A stretch of 47,529 nucleotides of DNA, taken from positions 220,522 to 268,050 of the forward strand of contig CAMAXV010000003.1 in the NCBI GenBank assembly GCA_945862385.1. Direction: 5' to 3'. Positions 1 to 9,283 of the stretch are shown piece after piece. Under the pieces are notes generated by a model. That model was given only the letters and a program-made list of their open reading frames with translations. It ran no database searches and was not told the origin of the DNA. Each line of letters opens with the position of its first letter. Within the stretch, counting starts at the first letter, position 1. The position numbers were made by a program, and so were the translations under genes. The stretch is from Chitinophaga pinensis (GTDB lineage: Bacteria; Bacteroidota; Bacteroidia; Chitinophagales; Chitinophagaceae).

Positions 1-1422
1 AAATTGCTTACTGAAATCCCACCTTTTGAAACCTGCAATTTCAAATCTTCCTATATGACATAAACCCTGGACTATTCTGAACCCCATGAGGCGGTACCTC
101 AGCCGATTGAAAAAAAGATTACCTTCTCTTCTTAAGGGGACCAATAATTCATGCTTTATTGCTTTCATCCATTTTAGCAGATTACTCCCTGCAAGGTCTT
201 TTAAAAAACAGAATAACTTGCTGAATTGAAGCGTGAAAAGATAATGTAATCCGAGCATAGGGGCATCCCATGAAACGGTATAATTACTCATTTTGGCAAC
301 CATCATCGTCCTGACCCCTTCATCCTTTGCTAGTGAAAATACACCATCTATCCAGAAAGTATTCGGCTTAACAAGGCACCGTACAAGCTGAAAAGGCTCA
401 TTCTCAGTAAAGCCATTTGCGATATCTGAATCCGGAAAATTCAGGAATCTGGCATCTATATTTGTAAACTGGGAGATAAACCTCCTTGCAGGTTCATCTT
501 CCCTGATGCGTTCCTGTTTTTCTGGGGGAAATAAATTGATAAATTTGGGATAGGATGTAAATGTCTTTAAGGTTCGACCAGCTATCAATAATTCCCGGGA
601 GGCAAAATAGCAAAGCATGGAAGAATCCAGACCTGCACTGAGAAAAAGTCCAGCCGTTTCATTGCCAAGCCGGGTTCTTACTGCAGCTGCATAGGTAGAT
701 TTAAACAATGTAATGTAATCTTCATCCTCCTTAAACAGCAATTCCTGATTTTCCGGAACAAGCGGATACTGTTTGAAAATCGAAATGTTGTGCCCAACCT
801 TTACTACTTCTCCCCTTTTCAGTGAATACAATCCCTGAATAACTGTTTTACCATCATCCAACTTACCAGACTTTAATCCCAACTTAAAAAACTGCTCAGG
901 ATCAATGGTCATTTCAAAGCTCAAATGATTGAATAACCTCGGATCTATTGAAAAATAAAGGAATCCATCATGCTGCAAATAAAACATAGCACTGGCGCCA
1001 ATGGGATCTCTGAAAAGAAAAAGCTCCTTTTTTAGTTCATCAAACAATACAAATGACCAGTCTCCTTCAAGCTGATCCACAAATTCAATACCCCACTTTT
1101 CAAAGGCACGCATGATCAAAACAGAATCCTGCGTTTCCAGCAAAGCTTGGTGTCTGATGCCTAGCTTATCCCCCAGTTCATCGCGGTAGTCAAGCCTGAA
1201 ATATCCTGCAAGGACAAACCGCTTGCAACTACTTATCTGAATTGCAGGCAGGCCTCGTTGGTCCTCAGACTGCCGGGTTTCAGCAACCCAGCAACCAAAC
1301 TGACCAGATTTGTATTTTTTTACATCGACGCAGGTTGACTCAAAAAAATCACCTGCATCCAGCGGTGTTTTCTCACCTTCACCGGTCCTATCAACCTGAA
1401 AAAATCCACCAAAAATATTCAT
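1..1422 (-). CDS. Asparagine-synthetase-like lasso peptide cyclase (C protein), 3' end cut by window edge
   Basis: The reverse strand is open from an ATG at 1422 to the window edge, giving 474 residues without a stop. The N-terminal part resembles a class II glutamine amidotransferase (FEKWGIEFVDQLEGDWSF, FRDPIGASAMFY) but begins MNIFGGFF, so the catalytic Cys2 of true glutaminases is missing. The ATP-pyrophosphatase P-loop SAGLDSS lies near residue 261. Lasso cyclases of this family activate an Asp or Glu side chain by adenylation and close the macrolactam ring; they do not need glutamine. The ATG overlaps the B2 stop (ATGA), so the two are probably translationally coupled. Family members are usually around 600 residues, so roughly the last fifth is missing here. 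Cyclase rather than true AsnB is inferred from the neighbours and the missing cysteine. Confidence 0.88.
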   Translation of the reverse strand, partial: MNIFGGFFQVDRTGEGEKTPLDAGDFFESTCVDVKKYKSGQFGCWVAETRQSEDQRGLPAIQISSCKRFVLAGYFRLDYRDELGDKLGIRHQALLETQDSVLIMRAFEKWGIEFVDQLEGDWSFVLFDELKKELFLFRDPIGASAMFYLQHDGFLYFSIDPRLFNHLSFEMTIDPEQFFKLGLKSGKLDDGKTVIQGLYSLKRGEVVKVGHNISIFKQYPLVPENQELLFKEDEDYITLFKSTYAAAVRTRLGNETAGLFLSAGLDSSMLCYFASRELLIAGRTLKTFTSYPKFINLFPPEKQERIREDEPARRFISQFTNIDARFLNFPDSDIANGFTENEPFQLVRCLVKPNTFWIDGVFSLAKDEGVRTMMVAKMSNYTVSWDAPMLGLHYLFTLQFSKLFCFLKDLAGSNLLKWMKAIKHELLVPLRREGNLFFNRLRYRLMGFRIVQGLCHIGRFEIAGFKRWDFSKQF

Positions 1423-1847
1423 ATTCCGATTTCAGGTTTATATGACCTTCCAAACCAGGCAACTGCAGTGTACTTATTTTTCATCCCGGAACCAGTTAAC
1501 ACAAAATGCCCACAACGCAACCAGGCATGTGCGTTTAGCTTACCGTCTTCTTTTGACAAACCGAAATAAATAGTTGCCGGAATCATCCTGCGGCGGCATA
1601 ATACCATGCCTGTAAGGGCCTGATCATAACAATTGCTGTCATGGAGCGCATATTTGACTGCCCTTCGCATAGCAGTTTTTAAATGCGGGAGGCAATCCGC
1701 CGAGATCTCAACATCGGGAGTTTCTACCTGTGCGTCCCCAAGCTCACCTGCTATTTGCTGAAATGGGGTAAACAGAATCCTGAACCTGGACCAATGCAAT
1801 AACATCCAGGCTTCAAGAAATAGTTTCAATTGATTTGTTTTAATCAT
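1419..1847 (-). CDS. Lasso peptide biosynthesis B2 protein (transglutaminase-like leader protease)
   Basis: This 142-residue protein matches the Transglut_core3 (lasso B2) family. The conserved catalytic Cys sits in SNCYDQA (about residue 73) and the His in AHAWL (about residue 107), with the usual run of arginines and IPA between them. In lasso systems B2 cleaves the leader peptide once the B1 protein has delivered the precursor. The ATG at 1847 is chosen because it overlaps the stop of the PqqD-like gene by ATGA; an upstream TTG at 1862 is possible but would give a larger overlap. The downstream cyclase is coupled the same way. Family assignment is secure; the actual substrate is not visible. 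Confidence 0.9.
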   Translation of the reverse strand: MIKTNQLKLFLEAWMLLHWSRFRILFTPFQQIAGELGDAQVETPDVEISADCLPHLKTAMRRAVKYALHDSNCYDQALTGMVLCRRRMIPATIYFGLSKEDGKLNAHAWLRCGHFVLTGSGMKNKYTAVAWFGRSYKPEIGI

Positions 1848-2116
1848 TTGTCTTCCAGACAACGAATAACTTTAAGGTCAAGCATCTTTTTGATCAGGAT
1901 ATCAGTCTCATCCAGACATTGTTCACGATTTACATCATACTCAGTTATCAGGTAATCTGCCAGTTCATCGACTGTTTTTCCATCTTTCAACAATTCCCAG
2001 ATTATTGAAGCAACAGAATTCAAACCAAAGTAAAAACCTGATTCAATATCCATCATCACAACCTCATCATCAATTTTGGACTGCACTACTTGCTTGCTTT
2101 GGATATAGCGGCACAT
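1844..2116 (-). CDS. PqqD-family RiPP recognition element (lasso B1 protein)
   Basis: The 90-residue protein has the PqqD fold signature: an N-terminal strand region with the phrase ESGFYFGLNSVASIIWELL, then TVDELADYL and a helical C-terminus ending in LDLKVI. PqqD-like domains bind the leader peptide of RiPP precursors and present it to modifying enzymes. In lasso clusters a free-standing copy (B1) partners the B2 protease, which is exactly the gene that follows and overlaps it by four bases. It begins 11 bases after the kinase gene. Alone such small proteins are ambiguous, but the B2 and cyclase neighbours make the B1 call strong. Confidence 0.88.
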   Translation of the reverse strand: MCRYIQSKQVVQSKIDDEVVMMDIESGFYFGLNSVASIIWELLKDGKTVDELADYLITEYDVNREQCLDETDILIKKMLDLKVIRCLEDK

Positions 2117-2127
2117 AATAAGCTAAT

Positions 2128-3036
2128 TTACATCATTATTTGCTGAATAACTTTTTTACCAATTGTATCGATGGAATCAATACCGGCAGGCCGCTTGATT
2201 ACAAATGCAGATGACTGAACGCAAAGTTGTGTAAATACATCAAATAAAATCTGCTTGTGCAAGTCTTCCCGAAAATGATGCCCCCGATAGGCCTCTGCCA
2301 CCAATCTTGAAAAAACATCAACGCCAGATATAGATTGAATGCTAACCTCACCATCCTTGTCTGATTTTTCCAAAAAAAACAAAAACTTTGGAGGCAGTGC
2401 CCTGATATCAAAATCTGAGTGAAAAAAAATACCAAATTTATCTATGCCATCCTGTAGTCTGTGTTTTTTTTCAAACCCAGCTTGGAGTAAATCCATTGTA
2501 GACGACCAGCATTTTATCATTGGATAAGAAGCACGTACCAGAACATCCCTACTGGCTTCATCTATGAATGGCACACATACATCGTCAGAAAAAATCCTTA
2601 TACCCTGTGACTGTAAATACAGTAATAAAGTTGATTTGCCAGCACCTGAAGGGCCAAGAAACATGGCAATACTGCCATCTACATTAATTCCTGAAGCATG
2701 TAATGGTATCATTCCGCGTTGATACAAAACTGCTGCAAAAGCATTGGAGAGACAATACAACCTTACAGCACCCATTTGATGCCCTTTAAGCATCACAATA
2801 CTGATTAACTTACCTGCCTTAACCTCATAAACAGCAACACCATTCACCCGTAGCTGATAATGTTGGGCGCCATTATCAAAATGTTTTTCAGCTGACAGTA
2901 CCGTTTCTCCTTCAATACTACTCGATGTGCCAATCCTTATATAAACATCTGCTTCACCACTGAATTGCATTGGAAAGAGTTCAGGAAACTCAATCAAGGA
3001 TTCTATTTTCAAACCATATGCCAGGTATTGAAACAT
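2128..3036 (-). CDS. HPr-kinase/phosphorylase-like protein of the lasso-like cluster
   Basis: This 302-residue protein carries HPr kinase features in its C-terminal half: HASGI (near residue 113), a Walker A loop GPSGAGKST (128-136) and the acidic FSDDV (149-153). It lacks the N-terminal HprK domain of real HPr kinases, and no HPr gene is nearby. HprK homologues found in lasso clusters such as the paeninodin cluster phosphorylate a serine at the C-terminus of the precursor; that is known for the family, and the same role is inferred here. A perfect Bacteroidota promoter ends about 18 bases upstream of the ATG, so this gene may begin its own transcript with B1, B2 and the cyclase. Confidence 0.85.
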   Translation of the reverse strand: MFQYLAYGLKIESLIEFPELFPMQFSGEADVYIRIGTSSSIEGETVLSAEKHFDNGAQHYQLRVNGVAVYEVKAGKLISIVMLKGHQMGAVRLYCLSNAFAAVLYQRGMIPLHASGINVDGSIAMFLGPSGAGKSTLLLYLQSQGIRIFSDDVCVPFIDEASRDVLVRASYPMIKCWSSTMDLLQAGFEKKHRLQDGIDKFGIFFHSDFDIRALPPKFLFFLEKSDKDGEVSIQSISGVDVFSRLVAEAYRGHHFREDLHKQILFDVFTQLCVQSSAFVIKRPAGIDSIDTIGKKVIQQIMM

Positions 3037-3053
3037 GGTATTTTGTTAGACAT

Positions 3054-3084
3054 CAAATATACAGCACAATTAGAGGTGTTCAAA
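3054..3084 (-). promoter_or_regulatory. Bacteroidota promoter for the kinase-B1-B2-cyclase genes
   Basis: Read on the minus strand this is TTTG (3084-3081), 19 bases, then TATATTTG (3061-3054), an exact match to the TTTG-N19-TAnnTTTG promoter of Bacteroidota. It fills the only gap in the cluster, between the nucleotidyltransferase stop (3086) and the kinase ATG (3036), and predicts a leader of about a dozen bases. Confidence 0.75.
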
Positions 3085-3085
3085 C

Positions 3086-4216
3086 CTATGCAACGTTTTG
3101 ACCTTTTATTTTCCGCCATAAGAAAAGAAAAGGTCTGAGCGGAAAATAAAGAAAGAAAAGAAAATTTGGAAGGGGAAGCAGTTTCCAGTCTTCTGGGCCA
3201 GTCAGGTACTTAAATACTAATGGCAACCCTGCTAATCGTTTATTAAACCCCCACACATAAACAAGCTGAGTAAGCCGCATGCGGTCATTCTCATTGACCC
3301 CGGATAAATGCTGTATACTTTGTAAGATGTGTTCCATTTTACTGCAGTGCATAGATGCAGGCATGCCATTCAAAATCGGCTTTGGAATCGGGATTGAAAA
3401 TAGCTGCCGCATTAGCAACCAGGTTAATTCCAGGTGCGATAGACAATGAAGCTCCTGTGCCCTTTGCCTTACAGCATCCCAATCAAAACTGACAGTATCT
3501 ATCACCTGCAAAATATCACAAAGCCACTTCAGTCTGAACCAGGCATGTTCAGTACCATGCGTACACAGGTAAAGCAATTCCTCAACCCTATCAAGCTTTC
3601 GTACCTCATCCAGACTAAATGCTTTCAACTGTCCCCTGAACCTCCAATGCACTTCAATAACAACATTAAAATGCTGGTTCTTCCTGATATAGGCCAAATC
3701 ATGATTCACTGCCCTGAAAAATGAAAACTGGGAACGACTAAAGTTCAAAATATCAGGATCTGGATAAAAACCCTGATCCAGTAAGGCTTGGTGAAGTTGA
3801 TTTATGCCTGCCTCTTCAACCAGAATATCAATATCCAAAACATGTCTGCCGGCAATATCACCATAATACTTTTCTGCAATTTGCAGTCCTTTCAAAAAAG
3901 TGAATTTGATATTATGCTGATTCAAATAATTTTCAAGCCATGTCTCATAACTTTTGAGTGTCAGCGCCTTCAACCGATTGAAGTCAAATCGGTTCTTTAA
4001 TTCCAGCAATAAACCCGGATATTGGTCTAATTGGTCTTTTAGTGACAGATAAACAAGCGGTGTTATGCGATGACGTTCTGCGAGCACAATCAACACCTCA
4101 GCATCAATTCCCTCCAGAAAGGCAGAATTCCTTCTTTCATATTCAATAAGAGATTGTTTTTGTCTGCAACACGACAAAAGTAACTGGAAAGCAGACGAAT
4201 CAAAACTCATTTGCAT
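3086..4216 (-). CDS. Nucleotidyltransferase family protein (PF14907 type)
   Basis: The 376-residue protein resembles the NTP_transf_5 family found beside lasso and other RiPP genes. The N-terminus has the family phrase LLLSCCR. The nucleotidyltransferase core reads FTFLKGLQIAEKYYG followed by the metal-binding pair in LDIDILV (Asp128 and Asp130), and a helical region follows. In kinase-type lasso clusters this family is thought to modify the phosphorylated peptide further, but the reaction is poorly defined. The start follows the porU stop by nine bases; a second ATG at 4210 is equally possible. It is probably transcribed with porV-porU or from a promoter inside porU. Confidence 0.82.
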   Translation of the reverse strand: MQMSFDSSAFQLLLSCCRQKQSLIEYERRNSAFLEGIDAEVLIVLAERHRITPLVYLSLKDQLDQYPGLLLELKNRFDFNRLKALTLKSYETWLENYLNQHNIKFTFLKGLQIAEKYYGDIAGRHVLDIDILVEEAGINQLHQALLDQGFYPDPDILNFSRSQFSFFRAVNHDLAYIRKNQHFNVVIEVHWRFRGQLKAFSLDEVRKLDRVEELLYLCTHGTEHAWFRLKWLCDILQVIDTVSFDWDAVRQRAQELHCLSHLELTWLLMRQLFSIPIPKPILNGMPASMHCSKMEHILQSIQHLSGVNENDRMRLTQLVYVWGFNKRLAGLPLVFKYLTGPEDWKLLPLPNFLFFLYFPLRPFLFLWRKIKGQNVA

Positions 4217-4225
4217 TGTGATTGC

Positions 4226-7200
4226 TTATCGCATCAGGTACATTTTACCATAACCGCTCTTAAAGTATTTATCCGTATTCATCCCCTCTCTGCTGAGCTT
4301 CTCGATTGATTTCCCATTTATCTCGGCATTTACCCTGTACAAATAAACACCATTTGCCAGTTGCTGTCCAAACTGATCCCTTCCATCCCATTTATAGGTG
4401 GTGATATTCTGACCTATTTGCAATGGCCCAAGTTCCTGAGCACTTATTTCCCGCACAATCTTACCTGTTACAGTAAGGATTTGAATACGCATATGGGTTG
4501 GAAGCACTGAACCTGTTAATGTAAATACGAACGCTGTAGATGTTGTAAAAGGATTAGGATAATTAAGCATGTTTGTGATCATCGGTTTATTGATAACCTC
4601 AAATGAGATATTGTAATCCAAGGCACCTGAAAGATTATTGCTTCTGTCTTTTGCCTGCACACTCAGTTCATAAACGCCATCTGCGGTTAACATAGGCCTG
4701 AAAAGTACTTTCGCAAGATTCTCATTACCTGTTCCGTTGATTACTGCTGGTATAAACTGCATGGTGTCATTATCGAACCTAAGCTGCCTCTGGGATCCAT
4801 CGGGATATTTTAACCTGACAGTAAATAAAGACGTATCGTTAAGTGCAAGGTATTTTGAATCATCTCTAAGGGTCATGAGAATCTCAGGTTTTGAGCTTAC
4901 TATATCCCTGTTGACAATATGCATGCCATCAAACGTTACATCCAAATCCGGAGCCGTATTATCTGAGCCCACAAAAAATCCTTTTATCAAGTAATTATTG
5001 AACTGGAATTGCTCTGGCTGTGCATTCTCGGGATTGAAATTCACCAGAACGGCATTAGCCCCTTTCAGCTTTTCAGTATTTAATGTGTAGTTTAACTGAA
5101 GTGTGTCGCCGGGTACTAATGGTCTTTTCAAGGTGTCAAGTACAAGTCTGGTTTGATTGCCGGCATCAACAATGCCAACCCACACTTTCAGGCTGTCAAA
5201 TGGAACATCAGATATGTTTCTGAATGCCACATTGAGCTTTATCGGGGCACCTGCGTCAGTTGTATCTTTCCATGCCTGCGTCCCCTTACTGATCAAAATT
5301 CCCTCAGGTACTTCATCATAAATCACCTGCATATACCGTGGCTGCCAGGGTGTATTCCATGAAGTATCCCTATAAGCTCGCTTTACCTTTACATAAGGGA
5401 ATCTGGATGCGTCAATCTGTTGCATGGATGAGTCAATACGGAGTGAAGAAGTTTCAAATAATACTTCCTCTGTAAAATCCTTTCTTACACCTACTATGCT
5501 GTGTATCACTTCATCCTGTTGAGAAAGGTCGGGAGAACCTCCATTCCATCGGATCTGTTTCCAGGTTTTAGCCGGACCAATAAGCCCGGTTTCTTCCTCA
5601 CCGGAAGTACCAAGACTGGTATATTGTCCAACATATTTCAAAATAGCATTTGACTGAAGCCCAACCTGCTGTTCTATAACGTCCCAGGTATTATCGACTC
5701 TTTTTTGGCCAACAAAAAGAAAAGGTAATTTTCTTGAAAGAGAATCAACCATATGAAATCCAAGTGCTTTTAGCCTATGATAAAGGCTGTTTTCTCTTCC
5801 GTATTGCAATGTGTCTGACTGCCAGACTGAAATATCATCAAACCTGCTGGTGGCATTCGCAAGGTTCATCATCACAACTAATGTACCTGCAGGGATGGAA
5901 TCAAACATATCCATCATATTCTTTCTGGACGTAGCATTATTGTACCCATACCAGAAAGTGTAAGGCAATAATGGACTACAAAGCTGATTGAAGTCACTTT
6001 TAAATCGACCTGTATTACCTTGAAAAATATTTTTAACGGGCTTCCCCAATTTTGTATCGATCATAACCAACTGGAATGAACCAAAAACCTGAGGACAAAG
6101 CAAAGGAATCAAGGAGGTCTGATCGTTGAAAACACTATTGGGCGAAACATTTTGAATTGCCGTATTCACACGATAATTGTGTTGCTGCTCCCCAAAAATC
6201 AGATTACGTTCCTCACTATACTTTAAATTAGTTTTAATGTTCCGGTTTTGTTGAAAATAATGAGACTGATTCCAGCCTTTTTCACCTCCAGATAAATAAA
6301 CAAATGATGAAGATGCCCAGCTTAATTCGGCACCAGATGCTGAGTTTTGAGCAACCCGCCAGTAGTAAACGGTACTATCCTTCAACAATAATATGGGAGT
6401 AAACTCAACCAATCCACCGGTTGAAGTTCTGGTCTGACTTACCCTGGCTGCTGAATTGAAATATTCGGTGGTATCAACCTGGACAATATAATCTTTGGGC
6501 TGATCAGTAAACTTTCCAACTGAGGCTTTTAAAACAACAGATGCTTTGTTTACAATAGCAAAAGGATAAGGATAAACTGGCCGAATGTCATCTTCATTGA
6601 TGATAAATGTTCGAATAACAGCATTATTGGCTACTGATGTTTCTTTTATTATGCCATCAGGATTTACCTGAACAATTATTTTATTTTGTCCCTTAAACCT
6701 TGTTGGATCCAATTTTACTGGCAGGGAAATGGAGTCTGCAAAAAACAGTCTTCCGATTTTACCCTCGTACAATATTTCCTGCGTGGCATCAGGTAATTCA
6801 TGCAAAATTTTTAACGACACGGAATCAGGACTTGCTCTTCCAATATTGACCACTTTCACCTTTACATCAAATTTAGAATCTGTCATACTGATTGGAGTTG
6901 GACTAACAACCACTGTTGCATCCTCAACTACATAATCAGGCAACTCAGGTGCGTACAATTTTACGGCAGGATCTCCATTTAAGAGGCATTGCTCCATGGT
7001 TATGATGTTGTAAAAATCAGTAGATCCACCCTGCTCCATCACATCTTTTAAGGCATTCAACTGCAGGTTTCCGATAGAAGATCCATAACTCGGGGAGGCA
7101 AGCCTCTTGTAAAGGTTATAGGTGTATAGGTTAAGATAGTTTACAATCCCATAATGTGTGCTGGCCAGAAAACCTATACTTCCTTTATCCGGGGTTAGGA

Positions 7201-9283
7201 TATAATTCTCAGAGATTGATCTCTTCCCTGAATTCAGGCGTAGGCTATCATATATGAAAAAGTTCCCTGCATTACAGCCATTGGCTAGAAACAATGGATA
7301 TTTCCCTGCATTATTGAAGATAATTGGATCATCCAGGTTAAACTCCATCGAACTGGCTGAAGAATGCCCGAAATATGTAATCAGTCCGAGACCTTGATCC
7401 ACCAGATTTCCCAGCAATCCAGAGTTAACCTGCTCAATACCTGCAGGTGTAAGCTTTTCGAATGTGTTTACATGTGCACCAACAAGTGTATCCTGAATAA
7501 CTGACTTTGCCGTATTCATGTACCCATTAATTACACCCTGCAGGTAAGGATCCCCGCCGCCAATGACGTGAGCTACTTTTTTCATCCAGCCTTTTGCAGC
7601 AATTGTCTGTTCTGTGGAGCGAAGATTCTGTTCATGTTGCTTCACTTTATTCAGATAAACAATTATTTCATCCCCATTGGTTACAGATAATCTCCCTACA
7701 GGAATTTCCGGAGTTGGATCATTGTTTTCGGATACAAGAATATTATCTGAACCGGGACTCCCAAATGTTGGAATCAGATTCAACTTTGCAGTTGCAGCTC
7801 TTGACTCATTGATTCTGGATTGATCATAGGTTATTCCCTTGCCTACAAGCAGCAATTGCCTGGGAGGATTCTGAAATTTCTGCCGAGCAAATGCAATAAA
7901 ATTTTTTATCGAAAGGGGATGTTTTTTGATACCCCAGGAAAACTGTTCTTCCAGCTCATCAATTTGGTAAATACCTACCTGATGAGATCCCCCTGCTGAA
8001 CTTTCCCTATATGATTTGTAAAGTGCAACTGGATCTCCTGCACTGCTTGTTCTCAGGGAAGGATGCGTTATTATCATGAAGTCACCTTGCAATGATGCAG
8101 CAGTAAAATCAGTGAAATTTCGTTTTTGCAAATTATTTATAGCCCTTAGCTGCCCGGCTGCATTCATCAACACAAATTGTCTCGTCCCCCCCGGAGGCAC
8201 AGCAAATCTAACAAGCCCGGCAGTTCCAATATCACCCACATATCTTTTTTGCTCTGTGATGTTATATAAAACCGGAGGCTGCCCCTCTGAAGCAAATCCG
8301 CTGATTTCAAGAAAGTTACCGGCAACTGCTGGGGGGAGTGAAAAGGCAAAAAAGGAACTTCCACCAAAATTGAAGTTTCTTGGATAAACGAGTTCATATT
8401 TGGCAACTGTTATCCTGTCTGCTGGAACATTAGCCAGATTTGTTACCCTGATGGTATCAACAGGCCTTCCCAGGAGGCTTGAAGTAACACTAATTTCCTG
8501 AACAGCAGGATTAAAAAGGTCCATTCTGCGTTCCAAAACAGGAGTACCGTTCACTGAAACCCGTAATGATCTTACATTGGGCGCATTACCATAGGCAGCA
8601 ATGCGTAAAACCGGATCTGGTCCGCCTGAAGCCATGTATAAATTGTTATACTGCTCTACCAGCGGAGTGGCGGGTTGAATATTTCTGCTGCTCCAACCTT
8701 CTCCATTGTCGTATGAGGAAGAATAAATATAAACGCCTACCACCGAAGCGAAGCCAGGGTTCAGCTGGTCCCTGAAACTCCGATCCAGGGTATGCATAAA
8801 ATATGGTTCCGGAGGTAAAGCGTTTGCTGCTACATTATTTGCTGCTGCTGATATTCTTGTGTTTCCTGAAGCCGGATTAATTGTAAGAAAATAGGCAACA
8901 GTGTCTGTGTAAAGACTCCAACGGTCTGAAAGTTGAAAAGCCGGATTGTTGTATAATGACGCATCTTGTTTACCATCATTCATCTGCCCATAAAACTCAA
9001 TAAAATCATTGTCACTTAATAGCCCCGTTGAAATACTTGTGTAAAGAGGTACTTCCTTCCCATTCCTCCAAAGCTGAAAACTTTCTGCCGGATTGTTACC
9101 CAATCCAGCGGTCCTCAACACCGCACCTGATATTCTGTAAAGTCCGTCTTGCGCAAGCGTGAACTTATAATATGTTTTGCCGTAATCGATCCAGGCGTTA
9201 TTAAACTGGGCAGTTGTGTTGACTGAAATCAGGATGAACAGGATGACGAAAGAAAAAAGCCGGGATATTTTAGTCTTTTCCAT
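4226..9283 (-). CDS. porU: Type IX secretion system sortase PorU
   Basis: PorU is the cell-surface sortase that removes the C-terminal signal of T9SS cargo and attaches the protein to the outer membrane. The 1685-residue product has a signal peptide ending near NTTAQ, then a gingipain-type (peptidase C25) domain with the catalytic His in YFGHSSASS (about 638) and Cys in NGCNAG (about 667). CARDF-like and Ig-like repeats fill the long middle. The C-terminus has its own sorting-type domain, with YPNPFTTS and a FlgD-like YKWDGRDQFGQ, then GVYLYRV. It is longer than the 1158-residue Porphyromonas protein. Its ATG overlaps the porV stop by one base, so the two are an operon, as in other Bacteroidota. 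Confidence 0.95.
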   Translation of the reverse strand: MEKTKISRLFSFVILFILISVNTTAQFNNAWIDYGKTYYKFTLAQDGLYRISGAVLRTAGLGNNPAESFQLWRNGKEVPLYTSISTGLLSDNDFIEFYGQMNDGKQDASLYNNPAFQLSDRWSLYTDTVAYFLTINPASGNTRISAAANNVAANALPPEPYFMHTLDRSFRDQLNPGFASVVGVYIYSSSYDNGEGWSSRNIQPATPLVEQYNNLYMASGGPDPVLRIAAYGNAPNVRSLRVSVNGTPVLERRMDLFNPAVQEISVTSSLLGRPVDTIRVTNLANVPADRITVAKYELVYPRNFNFGGSSFFAFSLPPAVAGNFLEISGFASEGQPPVLYNITEQKRYVGDIGTAGLVRFAVPPGGTRQFVLMNAAGQLRAINNLQKRNFTDFTAASLQGDFMIITHPSLRTSSAGDPVALYKSYRESSAGGSHQVGIYQIDELEEQFSWGIKKHPLSIKNFIAFARQKFQNPPRQLLLVGKGITYDQSRINESRAATAKLNLIPTFGSPGSDNILVSENNDPTPEIPVGRLSVTNGDEIIVYLNKVKQHEQNLRSTEQTIAAKGWMKKVAHVIGGGDPYLQGVINGYMNTAKSVIQDTLVGAHVNTFEKLTPAGIEQVNSGLLGNLVDQGLGLITYFGHSSASSMEFNLDDPIIFNNAGKYPLFLANGCNAGNFFIYDSLRLNSGKRSISENYILTPDKGSIGFLASTHYGIVNYLNLYTYNLYKRLASPSYGSSIGNLQLNALKDVMEQGGSTDFYNIITMEQCLLNGDPAVKLYAPELPDYVVEDATVVVSPTPISMTDSKFDVKVKVVNIGRASPDSVSLKILHELPDATQEILYEGKIGRLFFADSISLPVKLDPTRFKGQNKIIVQVNPDGIIKETSVANNAVIRTFIINEDDIRPVYPYPFAIVNKASVVLKASVGKFTDQPKDYIVQVDTTEYFNSAARVSQTRTSTGGLVEFTPILLLKDSTVYYWRVAQNSASGAELSWASSSFVYLSGGEKGWNQSHYFQQNRNIKTNLKYSEERNLIFGEQQHNYRVNTAIQNVSPNSVFNDQTSLIPLLCPQVFGSFQLVMIDTKLGKPVKNIFQGNTGRFKSDFNQLCSPLLPYTFWYGYNNATSRKNMMDMFDSIPAGTLVVMMNLANATSRFDDISVWQSDTLQYGRENSLYHRLKALGFHMVDSLSRKLPFLFVGQKRVDNTWDVIEQQVGLQSNAILKYVGQYTSLGTSGEEETGLIGPAKTWKQIRWNGGSPDLSQQDEVIHSIVGVRKDFTEEVLFETSSLRIDSSMQQIDASRFPYVKVKRAYRDTSWNTPWQPRYMQVIYDEVPEGILISKGTQAWKDTTDAGAPIKLNVAFRNISDVPFDSLKVWVGIVDAGNQTRLVLDTLKRPLVPGDTLQLNYTLNTEKLKGANAVLVNFNPENAQPEQFQFNNYLIKGFFVGSDNTAPDLDVTFDGMHIVNRDIVSSKPEILMTLRDDSKYLALNDTSLFTVRLKYPDGSQRQLRFDNDTMQFIPAVINGTGNENLAKVLFRPMLTADGVYELSVQAKDRSNNLSGALDYNISFEVINKPMITNMLNYPNPFTTSTAFVFTLTGSVLPTHMRIQILTVTGKIVREISAQELGPLQIGQNITTYKWDGRDQFGQQLANGVYLYRVNAEINGKSIEKLSREGMNTDKYFKSGYGKMYLMR

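Noticed and set aside
3037-3085. Lasso precursor gene in the largest cluster gap
   Set aside because: Only 49 bases, and occupied by an exact promoter; no room for a precursor.
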